This document shows positions 1 through 13,354 of a DNA stretch of 64,000 bases, piece by piece. Position 1 is the first letter of the stretch. Each line of letters starts with the position of its first letter. This stretch comes from Gordionus sp. m RMFG-2023 (lineage: Eukaryota; Nematomorpha; Gordioida; Chordodea; Parachordodidae): the NCBI RefSeq assembly GCF_954871325.1, contig NC_088775.1, positions 31,225,561-31,289,560 on the forward strand, written 5' to 3'. Made by a program: the position numbers and the translations under genes. The notes beneath the pieces are model-generated. The model ran no database searches, was not told the DNA's origin, and saw nothing but the letters and a program-made list of their open reading frames with translations.

Positions 1-1845
1 TTTCCAGCTATTGACCGTTAAAGATATGGCACCAAAAATAAAAAACACTCAAAATTTATTTTTTAAAAAAAAAATTTTTAACGTACAACGATAGAAAATT
101 TTTTTCTCTTTCTAATGATGCCTCAAATTAAGCTTTATCTTCATTATTTATTTAATTTCTATAAAAAACAATATCATAATTCTAATCTATATAATAAATG
201 TTTTCTACCTTTGAGATTGTTTGAGGATTTTTATAGGATGAGGTCAATGATGTAAATGAGGCTATTTGAAAGGGGCTTGATATTTGATTGGTAGATAATT
301 TCTAAGTATTTAAATATTATAACTTAATAAGATTTACTATATTACCGAGTTAGAAGTTTCTGTTTGGCATGAAACTATTGATAAATCATCACGATCGTTA
401 TCAAAATAATGCTTAAATATTTTTTAAATTTAAAAAATAAAATAACTATTAAACTTACATCTACCTCTGTAGATTTTTTGTTTATAAATCGTTCAGATTT
501 TAAAACATTATCAGTCGGTAGAGAGAATTTCAAATTGGCATCTAAGTTATTGATAAAATGATTAGATTTGTAAAAATGATAATGGTACCGTTATTAAAAG
601 GATTTGAAACTACATGCCTTATAGAAAATTCGGAAGGAGTTGTTGATAATTTCTATAAAAAACAATATTATAATTCTAATCTATATAATAAATATTTTCT
701 ACCTCTGGGACTATTAGTGGATTCTTAGAGGTCATAGATGCAATAACTGATGAAGAAAAAACTTTGCAATCCATCATTTTAATTTTTTAAAGCAAATATT
801 TATAAAATTTTTAAATAAGCGTCATATAATAAAATGATATAATATTTTAAATGTTCAAAATATCTTACTTGTAAATTGAAGCTAAATATAAAAAATTTAT
901 CAAGTTCGACGAAATGGTAAAATAAAATATTGACAATATATATTATATCCAGGGTTAAATAAAATTTATTTATTTTCATTAAGCATAAAAAAATTTTTTG
1001 ATTATGATTTGATATGTCTGCTATATATACAGTAATGAAGCCTGTTGACGATTCAATTAAGTAATATTAATTTATATTTATATAATTTTAGAATATAGTA
1101 ATTTATATTATATCATTTTATAATATATTAATTGATATTATATCATTTAGGAATATAGGATTTACCAAAAAATTAGTAAATATTTATGAACAATGATAAA
1201 AGAAATTACACCAAAGGTTACTAGTTAAAAAATAAATGCGCTCTTGGATGATAAACTTTTGGCTCTTTTGGAAAGGGTGCCATCTGAGAGCCAGTAAAAT
1301 ATATTTTTTTTTATCTATAAATTTAATATTATTTTAGATTGTATCTACAATCATAGCAGAAGTAAATACTTTTTCAAATGTGAGACTTTGATGGAGCAAT
1401 CAAAGAATCAAAACACTACTGTTGAATTATAACCTACAAATTCAACAGAAACACCTTCAAATTAAACATCATTATATTTCTTTAATAAAACGAAATCATA
1501 TATTATTGTGTTTATTTTTGTAAATATATTTATATATATAATAAAGTAATATTCCATATTATGTGTACATTTTTGAAAAATATTTATAAATAAGCCAACT
1601 ATTAAAAATTTATTTAGCATTTTTATTAAAATATATATATTTATAAATATATTAAGGTAGGATAAACAAATAAATATAAATATTTATAAATGTGTATATA
1701 TTTTTAGATAAAGCTTAATTTGAGGCATCATTAGGAAGAGAAAAAAATTCTCCATCGTTGTACGTTAAGAAATTTAAAAAAAAAAATTTTGAGTGTTTTT
1801 TATTTTTGGCGCCATATTTTAACGGTCAATAGCTGGAAAACGGTA
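1..1845. mobile_element. Inverted-repeat-bounded AT-rich block, probably a degenerate DNA transposon
   Basis: The first ~150 bases (with TTTCCAGCTATTGACCGTTA at 1-20) reappear as the reverse complement at about 1706-1845, so the block is bounded by ~140-bp inverted repeats. The true left end may lie outside the window. The inside is very AT-rich and holds a direct repeat: about 165-220 and 640-710 share a 'ttctataaaaaacaatat' core. No usable reading frame or transposase motif is visible, so the family is unknown. A non-autonomous element is the likeliest reading. Confidence 0.5.
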
Positions 1846-2500
1846 ATGGTACAAATCGAGTTTGAAACGGTACAAATCGGGTACAAATCAATCCCGTTTT
1901 AAAAATTTGAAAAATCTCAAATTTTAAATATCGGGGTGGGGGGGGGGGGGGGTAAGCTAACTACACGCTATAATATAAGGTTTAAAATTTGATTTCCGAA
2001 ATAAATAATGAAGATAAAGCTTAATTTGAGGCATCATTAGGAAGAGAAAAAAAATCTCTATCGTTGTACGTTAAGAAATTTTAAAAAAAAATTTTGGGTG
2101 TTTTTTATTTTTGGCACCATATTTTTAACGGTAAATAGCTTGAAAATGGTGATTTTATAAATCGAACTGAAAACGGTACAAATCGGTACAAATCATCCTC
2201 TATCGACCTATGCACTTTTTATTTTTAAGTTCAAAAGTTGGGGGTCGTGAAGTTGGCCCCCCATTTTGTTCTTTGAATATCTCAAAAGCGGTGATGGTAC
2301 AAATCGAACTGAAAACGGTACAAATCGGTTCAAATCATCCTCTATCGACCTATGCACTTTTTATTTTTAAGTTCAAAAGTTGGGCGGCTGTCCTAAAGTT
2401 GGCCCCCCCCCCATTTTGTTCTTTGAATATCTCAAAAGCGGTGATGGTACAAATCGAACTGAAAACGGTACAAATCGGTACAAATCAGTTCAACTGATAA
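1700..2500. repeat. Compound tandem repeat continuing from the right inverted repeat
   Basis: The right inverted-repeat arm (about 1700-1890) is repeated directly at about 2008-2190. It is followed by a ~142-bp tandem unit beginning near 2191 and 2333, each with 'cctctatcgacctatgcac', a C-rich run and 'cggtacaaatcgg'. The unit is locally open in one frame (2210-2497), so the translation repeats itself. That is a by-product of the tandem array, not a gene. A G-run lies at about 1936-1953. Confidence 0.75.
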
Positions 2501-3333
2501 ATCATTGAAAATCAAAAAGTGTGGGGCCAACTTCACGGACCTATTTATTTTTAATATATTCATTTTTTTATTTTTCGATTAAAAATTATTTAAAAAAAGA
2601 TTTTTTTTATCATTAATTTTTTTTTATCGAATATTAATTTTTTTTATATCGCAAATTTATAAATAAAGAAGTTATAGAATTTAAATGTGTCTGAAAGTCC
2701 TTTGGAGAAAACTAACTAAAAGTCAAGTTATAAAAAAATAAAAGATAAGTTATAAAAGTATCATCTTAACGTATTTAAAGTTTAAGGAGACTATATAGTG
2801 TAATGTTAATTTTTTGCCATCTACCAGTATCGAACCACAAACTTCGGATTCAAAAGTGCTTTACGCCTGCACCTCCTTGAATTTTAATTTAATTAAAAAT
2901 ATTAATTTATTAATGCAACTCTATTGCCTTTAACATAGCTGATATTTTGCCATTTGTTAACATATTAAATTAATTAATTTATGGATAACCTTTTTTAATT
3001 TATTAATTTATTTATAATTGATTACCATTTTGAAATTAATCAATATATAAAATTTATATATTTGGCCTCTTTAAAATATAGTTTTCAGGAGTTTATTAAG
3101 CATCGTTCAACCTACGATTGACTAACCAAGTCCAAGAATTTATGAGTTATAAGTATGGATTTTTCTTTTTATCTGACTATTTAGATTTATAATTTTTATA
3201 GGTAAGTTTTAACTATATAGATGAATAACAATAAAAAAATACAAATTCTCTTAAACCTAATAATCCTATCCTTTCAATAAAAGTGGTAACCTTATTTCCT
3301 ATGTTCTTGTTAATTTTTTTCTCTCTTTAGCTT
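2501..3333. other. AT-rich spacer, no gene seen
   Basis: No open frame of note. A minus-strand stretch at about 2815-2885 has tRNA-like box sequence (GTGGTTCGATAC) but does not fold into a convincing tRNA. See the rejected items. Confidence 0.5.
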
Positions 3334-5690
3334 TTACCTTTTCTGGTGGTAAGCTCCTTCAATATCTCTCTCCACTTTCATACAATCTTTTTTATCTAAT
3401 TTATACTTCTTTATATTGGCTCTAACTTTATGGCCCCATTGAAGTTTTGGCCTTCCTCTTTTACGTTTACCCATCACTTCCAAACTCTCAACTTTATTTC
3501 CTATGTAGTTCATAGGCCTTCTCATTGTGTGCCCATACCACCTAAGTCTGTTTACCATTAACTTAGTCTTAATGGGCACTACCTTTAAACTACTTAGTAT
3601 TCTTGTACTGCGCACTTTATCCTTTCTAGTTACCCCAGCAATTATCCTCAGCATTCTCATCTTCATAGTTTGTAGACTTCTCTCGTCTGATTCTTTGGTT
3701 GGCCATATTTCCGAACTATATAGAATAGTTGGTTGTACTATGGAACTGTAAATTTTTCCCTTCGATTTGTATGGGATTCTTTTGTCAAAGAGCATTCCAG
3801 ATAAAGATCTCCACTTTAACCACCCTTGATTAATTCTCTTTATCTCTTCCTCTATTGTGCCGCTTGTTTGTATAGTGGAGCCCAAAAATTTGCAGCTTTC
3901 ATTTGCCGATATCTGCCATTCATTTATATCAATGCTCTCTGTTTCATCTCCTTCTATCACCATATACTCCGTCTTTTCTCTATTTACTTTTAGTTAATCT
4001 TTCTTTCATTTCATCCTTAGATTCGGCAAGTATCACAATATCATCTGCAAATATCATATTCCACGGGACTGTTTGAGGTATAGACTGTGCTAATACATCT
4101 ATTACTGTAATGAAAATAAGTGGGCTGAGAGCCGACTCTTGATGAACTCCCTGCCTATTGTGAAGCCTATTGAAGTACCAGTTGTGTTACGGAGTATTGC
4201 TGTATGGCCCATATACATATCCTATATTATTCTTATATATTTTTCGGGAACCTTTTTGTGGCGTAGCGCCCACCAGATTAGTTTTATTGATATTCTATAG
4301 AAGGCCTTTCCTAGATCGAGAAAAACCATGTGTAGCTTTTTGTTCTTTTCCCTGTATTTTTCGCTCATTTGCCTACGTGGATTGCATCAGCCGTTGTTGA
4401 TCCTCTAGGCATAAGGCCAAACTGAGTCTCTCCTATTTCGATTATGTCTCTTAACCTTTTTTTTATATTATTTTTTCGTAGAGTTTAAGACAGTGTGACA
4501 TTAGTTTTATGACCCTGTAATTTTGACAATTGTGTGGATTCCCTTTATTTTTGAAGATAGGAACTAGATAGCTCTTCCTCCATTTTTGAGGAATCTCTTC
4601 GTTTCCCAGTATTTTATACAGATTTGTGAGGAAATGTATTCCTTCCTCTTTTAGTGCTTTAAGGCCTTCTATTGATATATTATCAAGACCCCTAGCTTTT
4701 TTGTTTTTCATATGTTTGAGGCATGTGATTATTTCTTGCTCTGTTTTAGGTTGTATAAGGTTTTGACATGGGGAGTGTTCATCTAGATGTAGTATATAGG
4801 GATTAAAGTTGAGGAGCTCCTGAAAATATTCTTTCCATCTTTTCATTATTTCTTTTTCCTTTATTATCAATTTCCCATCTTTATTTTTTATTACTTTCGG
4901 AGCTCCGTTTATATCCCTAGAATTCTTTTCTCTCTGTTTGGCTAATTTTATTTTGCCCTTCTTTGGTATGTAGTTCTTCATACATGTCATCGTATGCCAT
5001 ATTCTCTTGGTTATTTTGTAATTTGTCTTGTCATCTGGGTTTTTGGATTTGTACCATATTATATATAGGGCTATTTTCTCCTGTATAGGGTTCCTCTTCA
5101 TTCCACCACCATAGATTTTTCTATGATTTGTTGCTTCCCCTTGTCAAGCCTAATGTCGATTTAGCAGTGTCTATTAATCTGGATGGAAAGTCTGTCAACA
5201 TTTTTTCGCTGACTTGTGAGGAATATGTTGTTTCAATGTTTGCATTAATTGCAAAGGCATCTGTCATTGATTTTAATCCCATTTGATGCAGGGTTCAAGT
5301 TTTATCTTGTTTTGAGTGGATTTATTTGTGATGTGTAAATCCATGACTAGTAGTTTGTGTTGCGCAGCAATATCTTTTCCTGGGATGACTTTGCAGTTTA
5401 TTACATCTTTTTATCTTCTGCGAGAGATCAGCATGCAATCTATGTGGGTTTTCCTTTTACCACTTGCATATGTTATTAAATGACTGTCTTTTTTTCCTAT
5501 AGTAAGTGTTGGTTAAGACAAGGTCGAAGGATTGTGCAAATTTTAGTGCATGCTTTCCTTTATCATTTCTTTCTCCATATCCAAAACCATCATGATGCCT
5601 TTTGTAGCCGTCTCTTGCTTTTCCCACATGCGCATTTAAGTCTCCACCTATGACTAGGTCTTAGGGATTTCCATTACAGCTTCATGTGAG
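3334..5690 (-). mobile_element. RTE-type LINE, 3' part: endonuclease remainder, reverse transcriptase and C-terminal region
   Basis: On the minus strand the element reads from the middle of the apurinic-like endonuclease (LVIGGDLNAHVGK near 5650, then FGYGERNDKGKHALKFAQ) into the region before the RT (5101-4463, ending KNYRVIKLMSHCLKLYEKII-like sequence). It then passes through broken frames (about 4450-3970) to the C-terminal part at 3963-3334. That part has CKFLGSTIQTSG, GWLKWRSLSGML, the MRMLRIIAG block and LRWYGH. These are the usual landmarks of RTE/BovB-like non-LTR elements. The frame is interrupted several times, including a one-base shift just before LVIGGD, so it is dead. The 5' end of this arm abuts an inverted copy of the missing 5' portion at about 5695. 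Confidence 0.88.
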
Positions 5691-5694
5691 TTAT

Positions 5695-6355
5695 GATGTA
5701 TGCTTGGAAACAGTTCCTGGTTCAATCCTGGTAAGGAACGTAAAAATTTTCAGGGTTTTCTTCGATGACTTATGTGTAAAGACATATGGTAAGATGAATT
5801 TCAGAGCTTAGAGATGACACCCGGGTCACCGACAGGCTTGGACAGCCGGGTGCTAAGGATACTTGTCCAATAAACAAAAATGAAGGAATCAAACCAAAAT
5901 ATGAATAGCTAGGGCGTTCCCTCCAAGCGACGCGCAGGTTGTAGACCTCCATTCTGTCAAAAGTAAAATAAAGGTCAAAGCAAAAAAGACAAGTTTAGCA
6001 AGTTTGAATATTGGTAAACTTAAAGGTAAGACGAGAGAATCGGCATCAATGCTGAACAAGAGAAAAGTTGATATAGCGTGCATACAAGAGATGAAATGGA
6101 AAGGTCAGAAGACTTTAATGATTGGAGATGGGTATAAATTGTACTATAATGGAATTGTTAGTAATAAGAACAGTGTCGGCATCATCCTCAGTCAAGATCT
6201 AACCTCCTCATTGGTATAAGTCAACAGGATCTCTGATAGACTAATGAAAATAAAACTCTGCATGTCAATCAATACTACACATTCTTTCAGTATATGCTCC
6301 TCAAATGGGTTGCAAAGAAGAAGAGAAAGATGACTTTAGAGCTATCCTTGATATT
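5695..6355 (+). mobile_element. RTE-type LINE, 5' part in inverted orientation
   Basis: In plus orientation this holds the LINE 5' leader and the N-terminal half of the endonuclease: LNIGKLKGKTRES, then DIACIQEMKWKGQKT, GYKLYYNG and GIILSQ (6004-6219), continuing in broken frame to CKEEEKDDFRAILDI near 6350. The coding content stops almost exactly where the minus-strand arm (3334-5690) begins. The two arms are therefore one LINE copy whose 5' end is inverted, the classic product of twin priming at target-primed reverse transcription. Confidence 0.82.
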
Positions 6356-6617
6356 CTTTTTAATTTAATAATCATTTATTTTAGTATAATTATATTACAA
6401 TTATATCCCGCCAATAAAGGATCTGTAAAAATTATTTCTATTAAGCACCATCAAACCATTTACCCTTAACAAATACATAAATTGTCATGGTTTCAAGTAT
6501 ATATTTTTCATTATCTTTATACCCTAATTTTGTTACATAATAATTTGTGTTATTTATATTTTTTTAAAGTTTTTAATATTATTTAATATAGATAAGCAAT
6601 GAAGAATATAAATTCTC

Positions 6618-6810
6618 ATTTTCTGAAAATTATGCTTTTATGGCGCAGGACCACGTTCAGGGATTCGACTGGAATAATAACCTGACTACTCTTCATCCCT
6701 TTATAAAACACAATGCATGTACCGTTTAATTATTCCAAACTAATAAATAATTTTTTTAAATCAAGATTTATAAAAAATATTTTATTTTACTGATGGCGCA
6801 GTAATGCAAT
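6618..6810 (+). mobile_element. Fragment of the A-family transposase (same family as elements A and C)
   Basis: Translation gives FSENYAFMAQDHVQGF, then W-N-N-N-L-T-T-L-H-P-F and HNACTV. These match the conserved core of the transposase in the element at 56640-59115 and in the right arm at 60590-61330. Only the core survives and no terminal repeats are seen beside it. Confidence 0.7.
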
Positions 6811-6849
6811 AAATATGCCCCTTTTACTTCTAAAATTTATTATATGACT

Positions 6850-8889
6850 TAAAATATTTTGATTATCACTTTTGTAAAATAGCTAATTCTTGTATAATAT
6901 TGCATTTATCAAATTCAGTATTAGTAAGATTCCCCTAGATATTGGGGGTCCAATAAATAAGCAGCATTGTGAGCACATGTTTTTAGATCATTTTTTCTCT
7001 TTTCAAACATAACTTTATTTTTTTTTCTTCAGATGGAGAAAATATAGACTCAGGGCTTGATTGTATTATGTGTTTTTCCAAATTAAGCATCTCGTTTTCG
7101 TGGTCCAAAGTATATTTATCTCATGCACTTTCAACAAAGAGGTTGGTGTATAGCTAAAAAAATTTAAATTTTTTGTTCAAAATATTTCTTCATTTTATAT
7201 ATTGGTGATTTCTAAGGGACAAATCATACAGCTTCTTCAACAGCTGAGGCTTTCAGAGCTTTCTTACATATTTGTATTGGCTTTATAGATTTTATTGACA
7301 ATGCTCACCTTGTTTGGCTATTTGTACTTAATGTCGATAATTATGGGAAAATACTGCAGCTGGTATGTGTATATTCTTGAAGAATTTAACATTTTTTAAT
7401 TATTGAAATATGATAACTGACGTCGTTCAATCGTTCAAAATCGTGAAAGAATAACTGCAATGTATGCTCTGCACAACCATAACATTATATATGATTATAA
7501 ATAGATTCAGATTTTAGCGTTCTCCAGGCTGCTTTCATGTTAGCGGCATTATTAGTAACTAAAGACCGGATTCAATTCTTGAATTACATTTTTAAATTCC
7601 TGGACAATATAATTTGCCCTATGGCGATTTTCCTCAGTAATTAAAAATTTGTAGAATACTGGAACAAAAATTAATAATACTCTCGTTTCTGATGTTGCTT
7701 CAGCCATCTGATAAAATTGATAATTGAGGAGATTTAATTTTTATATATGCAACAAATGCCTTCATATCTTCTGATTCTTTCCTTGGAATATATCCAGTCA
7801 GCTGCCTTTGCCTGTGTAAAGTATAAATAGGACATATTTTTTTAAAAAATTCTTGGATGTAGGGATTATCAGTGATCTGAAAAGGTAAATTTCTCGCATA
7901 TACAGCCTTTGCAAACAATTGAACGAGCTCATTTTTTTCTTTGGGATTCATTCTATCTATGAAACCGGTTATTAAGATTGAGATTTACAGTTAATCGCCT
8001 TGCTTGTAGATTGATCAGAAATAATGGAATCAATTCTCCTGATAAGGCAAAATATTGTTAATTTGTTAATTATTCTCACTAATTTCACTTAATTCTTCAT
8101 TAGAGGTAGAAGTATTACAAATTAAATTTGTGTGATTTTTTGTCGACGTTGATATTTTGGAATTAAATAAAAAAATTTCTAATTATGACAGGGCACATAG
8201 TACAGCTGCTTAATAAATGCTTATTTTATCAATATGGGTAATATAGGACATCTTGCAAAACCTACATACCGCTTTAACTGATTTACCATCGGACTTCTTG
8301 AAAATGTTTCCAAACTTGATGTTTTGGTTAAAATTTAACTATAAAAGATTTTGATTATTGTAAAATTAATCAATCTTAATTATTTTATAATTATCGACCA
8401 ATTATTTCAATAATTTGACTTAATATTATATAAAATAAAATATGTATAACTTTTTACTAGAATTGAATATTATTTTGTAAATCTGACCAGAACAACTAAA
8501 AAGAAAATTATAAATTCAAATGTAGCAAGTGGAAGTAAAATAAATAAAATTAATATAATTATACTCGGCTAAATATTAAATAAAATTTAATAAAAAATAA
8601 ACCATGGCAGCTAAATTATTATATTTATTTTTCTTAGTAATAAAATAAATTCTTTTTTTATATTGTAAAATTTTTTAAATTTTTATATAAAATTCTTATT
8701 AAAACGATTCCTTCATGATACAAATATATTTTTAAATAAAATGTAACCTAATAAAATTGATAAAGATGCTTTTAATACATACTAGTTAATTATATCATCG
8801 TTAATAATATTTTAGACAATTTGACCGGTCAAATACTCCTCCAGTCAATTGACTGATTTTAACCGGTCAATTGACCGACATGTCAACTC
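6850..8889 (-). mobile_element. hAT element relic with BED finger and transposase pieces
   Basis: Minus-strand pieces follow hAT order. A BED-type finger (SVKAVCRFCK) lies near 8300-8170. An N-terminal block with LVQLFAKAVYARNLPFQI sits at 7951-7700. A core with NNAANMKAAWRTLK and CYGCAEHTLQ is near 7570-7420, and a C-terminal AYLLDPQYLG block is near 6980-6930. The right end at 8889 looks like a terminal repeat (CAGAGTTGACATGTCGG read on the minus strand). The left end was not found. Several stops and shifts make it inactive. A related fragment lies at 31420-31990. Confidence 0.75.
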
Positions 8890-11800
8890 TGATTACAACA
8901 GATAGACCCAAATGATATATCGACCTATATTCAACGTATTTAGCGTTTTGGAAGAAAATCTTCCTCTTATTTATATATATGATATGGGAATACTTATTTT
9001 CGTAATATTAAGAATATGTCAAATTTAAGTAAATTAACTAAATTTTTAAGTGATATAAAATTTATATAGAACTAATGTATTTCCTTAGAATTATATATAT
9101 ATATCTATATATTATGTTTATTCAAATAAATTGTTTAATTATCTAGTATTTGATTTAATAGCCCAAACTTAGTAGCATTCAATAAAGCACATACCTTAAT
9201 AAAATTTTTAAATAATAACTCAATTTTTAATGTAAAATTAAAGAATTGTAAAAATTTTCACAAAAAAAAAATTATAATCCTAATTTAGTAGCATTTAATA
9301 AAGAACACGCCTTTTCCATTTTTAATGTAAAATTAAAGAATTGTGAAAATTTTCACAAGAGAAAAAAAGAAATTCTTAAAACTTTTGAGTAACGAAACTT
9401 GAATTATTATTACATCAAAAAATTTCCACCCATATCCACACGATCGCATATTTATTAATTTTAAATAAAAAATAATATTAAAAAAAAAATATTAAAAATT
9501 CCCACAAGTTTCAATGAGTTACCAAATAAATATACTAAAAATAAATAGTAATTAAGGCTAGGCATATCCTACGGAACGCTGACGGACGATTAGCCGATGA
9601 AAAATTTTGACTAATTAGTTTTCGCCGATTTTTAGACTATGCCTAATTAGGAATAGGCGCAGTTTTTAGCCGATTACGCAATACTAGTTCCATGTAAAAT
9701 CAAAGTAAGATTACTTTTTAATTATCAATGAGTGTGAAAAATAAAAGAGTTGTGTATTTTTACATTATATATATATAACTTATATAATATCCAATGTCAA
9801 TCAAATAATGTTTAAATGTAGATTAGTAGATTTTATATTTAATTTAATTCAATATCATGACATTCTTATAAGTTATGCATGTCGAAGATCAAACGAATGT
9901 CAATAAATTTTATTATTCGGGAAAATATGAATAAAGATGGGAACTCCTTTGTTCAAAATTTATTATTATGATTGTGTTATAAGATAAATAAAATAGGAGT
10001 TATTTTAATAAGGATCTATATTATTGGTGAATTTTTACAATGATTTCATTAAGAATGATGTTTAATTAAAATTATCTGTGAGGCAGGATGTTTTGAATTA
10101 TAATTGAAAATATCTAATTTTGCTTCGGGCTCGTCTCATACAAGGTTCTTAAATGATATAAAATAAGAATTCCCTTTTCATTTCTTAAAAACAATATATA
10201 TTTTGTGCCTTTTTAATTTTTTACGCAAAGGAAAAAAAATGCCAATTTACCTAATCCCAAGCTTTAAAAATATTTACAAAATTCTGACTTGCTAAAAATA
10301 TTTATGAAGGTTGTCAGGCCCAGCCCAAAAATAATCTTGCTCTACCCGAGAACTGAAGGATGTCCAAAGAAAGGCTTGTTGGGCGAGTAACAAAATTTTT
10401 CTTTCAATCATTATAACTCGATTAAACCACCTGCCATCCTGTATATTTAGAGAAAAGATAGAGGGCAACTGTTTAATTTTCAAAATTCTAGGTGATAGCT
10501 ATTTACAATTATCATATTTTCTTTAGGATGTTAACTTACCCAAAATGTAGAAAAAAAGTTTCAATTCTTTAATAAATTTTTAAATTAGATATCTGCAAAA
10601 GTAGGTCTGACCTATACCCAGTTCAAGCATGTTTAAGGCCAGGCCAGGTCAGTTAAATTTTAAAATAAAATTGATGTATTTAAATTTTTTGCAAGAAACA
10701 CGCCAATAATTTCTATTTATACGTAAAATAATCAAAAACTGGATTATGTTCAATGTAAAAAGACAAAACTATATTGAAAAAAATTAACTATATTTAAATA
10801 GATTCGGGTCCTACTGAGTGAACAAATAATTTTTTATTTCGGTTAGGACTTTTCGGAAAATAAAAATTTTTCCTGGACCGGACTTGAAATATTAGGCACT
10901 GTGCGGCCCGTAATGATAAAATTATAAAAATTTTCCTTATTTTTTGTGGGGAACTTTTATTATTATCTTTATGTTTGTCCCTTTTTTTCTTTCATTTTTT
11001 AAAACAAAAAGATTCATATTTAATTTCAAAAACATTTTATTTATAATTATATACTATATATATATGAAGGGAAAAATTATAATTATAATTAAGGTAAAAT
11101 GTTTAATGCTAATACTATTAGTTTTTTTTATAATGAATTTCAACAACTAGTGATTACTTATTAATTATGTACTATATATACATATATATATACCTATTTA
11201 GTTAAATAATATCTACAGATTCTTTTTAAATAAAAAATATCTACAGAACAATACCACAAAAATAAATTAAGTAGAAAGAGGCGTACAAAAAATCAACAAT
11301 ATTTTACAAGTTAAAAAAAACATATAAAAAGGTAATGAGCACTTCTACATTTAAGCCGTACTTTTTAGCCAATAAATGATGTGAAGTACTAGTATATATC
11401 TTTATAACAAAGATTTATTTAATTATGTGTTGGATGAGGAAGAAGGTAGGAAGGGGAGGGGGTCGCTAAATATTTTTTAAATAAAAAAACATATTATAAT
11501 ATAGCATTTTTTTATATACATATCTTCTAAACGTTATATAATGTCCAATTACCAATTATAAATTTAAAAAATATATTATATCAACAATAAACGGTACAAG
11601 AAAAAATATCATTTCATAAAAAAAAATGGAAATTTTCATCAATTTTAAGATTGGATATGTTCCTGGATCAAAATCGATAATCAAAAATAATTTTAATTAC
11701 TAAAAATTAAATCGATCATATTCGAAGCGTGTCGAAAAAATATTTGAAAATAATTATCTTGAATTTGATAATAATTCATATGAACTTATTAATTATTTTT

Positions 11801-12328
11801 TTTAAATATAATAAAATAATAACAAAACAAAATAATTTATAAATGATTCAAGTTTTTGACGTATAATATATTTATTTGAATTAAAAATTTTAGGATGAAA
11901 AAAAAAAGGAATAATTTTAAAAAATAAAATCTATAATAATTTAATAATTAAAACGATGATAAAAAAATATGAAAATTTCGCCATTATTTTATTTTTAATA
12001 TTCCCTAAGGAAATGGCAAATAGGGAGATTATAAAAAGAAAGAATAGATGCACCATCCATAGTATTATTGTATATGCATAAAATGATTCTAACGTTAGGG
12101 GGAGGCGAGGGAGGGAGCAATTTTGTATTGTGCAAAGGCATCTATTAAAATATTTGAGATAAAATACATTAATTTAAGAGACGGCGCTTAGCGAAGTATA
12201 AATAAGAAAATAGACAAGAAATTGAGAAATAAAAAAACAAAACAAAATTTAAATGGATAATTTTATAAAATAAAATAAATCAACGAACAAATTCATCTTT
12301 TCTAATTTCTACTTTTTTTCTTTTTCGT
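8890..12328. other. AT-rich DNA downstream of GLYR1, no gene seen
   Basis: No supported gene. Short open stretches (10292-10483, 10944-11150) are low-complexity and have no protein-like composition. There are some GC-richer patches ('gactggcctggcctg'-like sequence near 10300, 10620 and 10880, and a palindromic patch near 9560-9690) that could be decayed transposon ends, but I could not pair them. Confidence 0.5.
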
Positions 12329-13354
12329 TCATAAATAAAATGCCTTGTGGATTGAAGAGACATCGCTCATTCCGCAACCCAAATTTTTGGCCCTTTTGTA
12401 AAGCTAAATAAAATTATAATTTATATGAAGTTTAGAATGGTAAAAAAGCGTACAAAAAAATGACTAGAATATCGATTTGATATTAATCAATTTTGATATA
12501 ACGCTGTATCTTCTAGATTAGTTTGGAATAAAAGATATAATAAGAACAAATTAACTAACAAGGGTGTATACTTCGTTAGCGGTAGACAAGAGTGGGGTGG
12601 GGTGATCCAGTCCGTCAGCCATGTCTAGTGTAAGTTTGAGATCGTTTTGTTGATGTTTTAGTGGGAGAGAGGGCAAAAAGAGCCCCTCTATGATTTCTAT
12701 TATTTAAAAATAAATGAATTCAATGAAGAAAAACAAAAGAGAAAAAAAATTCTTTTGTAAAATGACACGGGTTTAATTATAATTAGTAAGAACGACTATT
12801 TTAATTTGGTAAAAAAAAATATTATGCAAAAAATGATCAATAAAATCTGAGTAAAACCTTGGCCCTTGTTCCTGATGATAGGACAATCCAGCATACTACG
12901 AGATAGGACGGAAATAACTTCTTCCGCCCTTATGCCGGTCTTTTCGGCCAGGGAAAGTGTTTCAGCTAATCCTGCTATGACCGCCCCCTGGAACGATTTG
13001 ACTATCAGGGCCATTTTGGCGGCGTAGCTTTCGTCCCGCCCTTTTTCCCAATTTATCGATAATAAATATATATTTGTTTCCCCTCCTTTAATTTGCTTCC
13101 TCCCCTGACCTCTTGCCTAAATCTTAAAATTAAAGATAATATTGTTTGTTAAAAAAATGTATGAATATAGTAATATTATTTATTTTTATAAAAGTACCAA
13201 AAAATAGAGGCCGACCGATCAGCTTGAAAAGGGGTTCGCATTGACGATACAGATTCTCGTCTCCAGCTGTCAATATAAGGAGGGAACTGTTGGAACCGGA
13301 AGTGGATCCGAACAGGGGTGCCTCCAGATAAGAGGAATTGAGAGATCCTATTAC
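12329..13354 (-). CDS. GLYR1: GLYR1 3' exons: C-terminal helical domain
   Basis: There are four exons. 13354-13198 encodes VIGSLNSSYLEAPLFG and LLILTAGDENLYRQ. 13040-12858 encodes ESYAAKMALIVKSFQGA and the helix up to IIRNKGQ, the equivalent of human GNAAKMMLIVN. 12687-12572 encodes LKHQQNDLKLTLDMADGL and DHPTPLLSTANE. 12403-12329 encodes LYKRAKNLGCGMSDVSSIHK and ends AFYL-stop. Phases run 0/1, 1/1, 1/0 and 0. Several acceptors lack a pyrimidine tract: the 13355 acceptor follows a run of A, and the 13041 acceptor reads gggaaaaag. The 13040 boundary is the least certain, because the frame stays open further upstream. Confidence 0.9.

Noticed and set aside
2210-2497. A 95-codon plus-strand frame with an internally repeated peptide
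   Set aside because: It follows exactly the 142-bp tandem repeat; the peptide repeats only because the DNA does. No start context or homology.
2815-2885. tRNA-like minus-strand sequence (GTGC...GCAC arm, GTGGTTCGATAC)
   Set aside because: D-arm-like and anticodon-like stems can be drawn, but the base before the anticodon is wrong and the T and acceptor stems do not pair. At best a tRNA-derived relic.
3527-4400. Plus-strand frames opposite the LINE
   Set aside because: They are antisense to the RTE reading frames and have no independent support.
9550-9690. Palindromic 'taggcata...tgcctaattagg' patch as a MITE
   Set aside because: Short inverted pieces are visible but no matched ends or target duplication.
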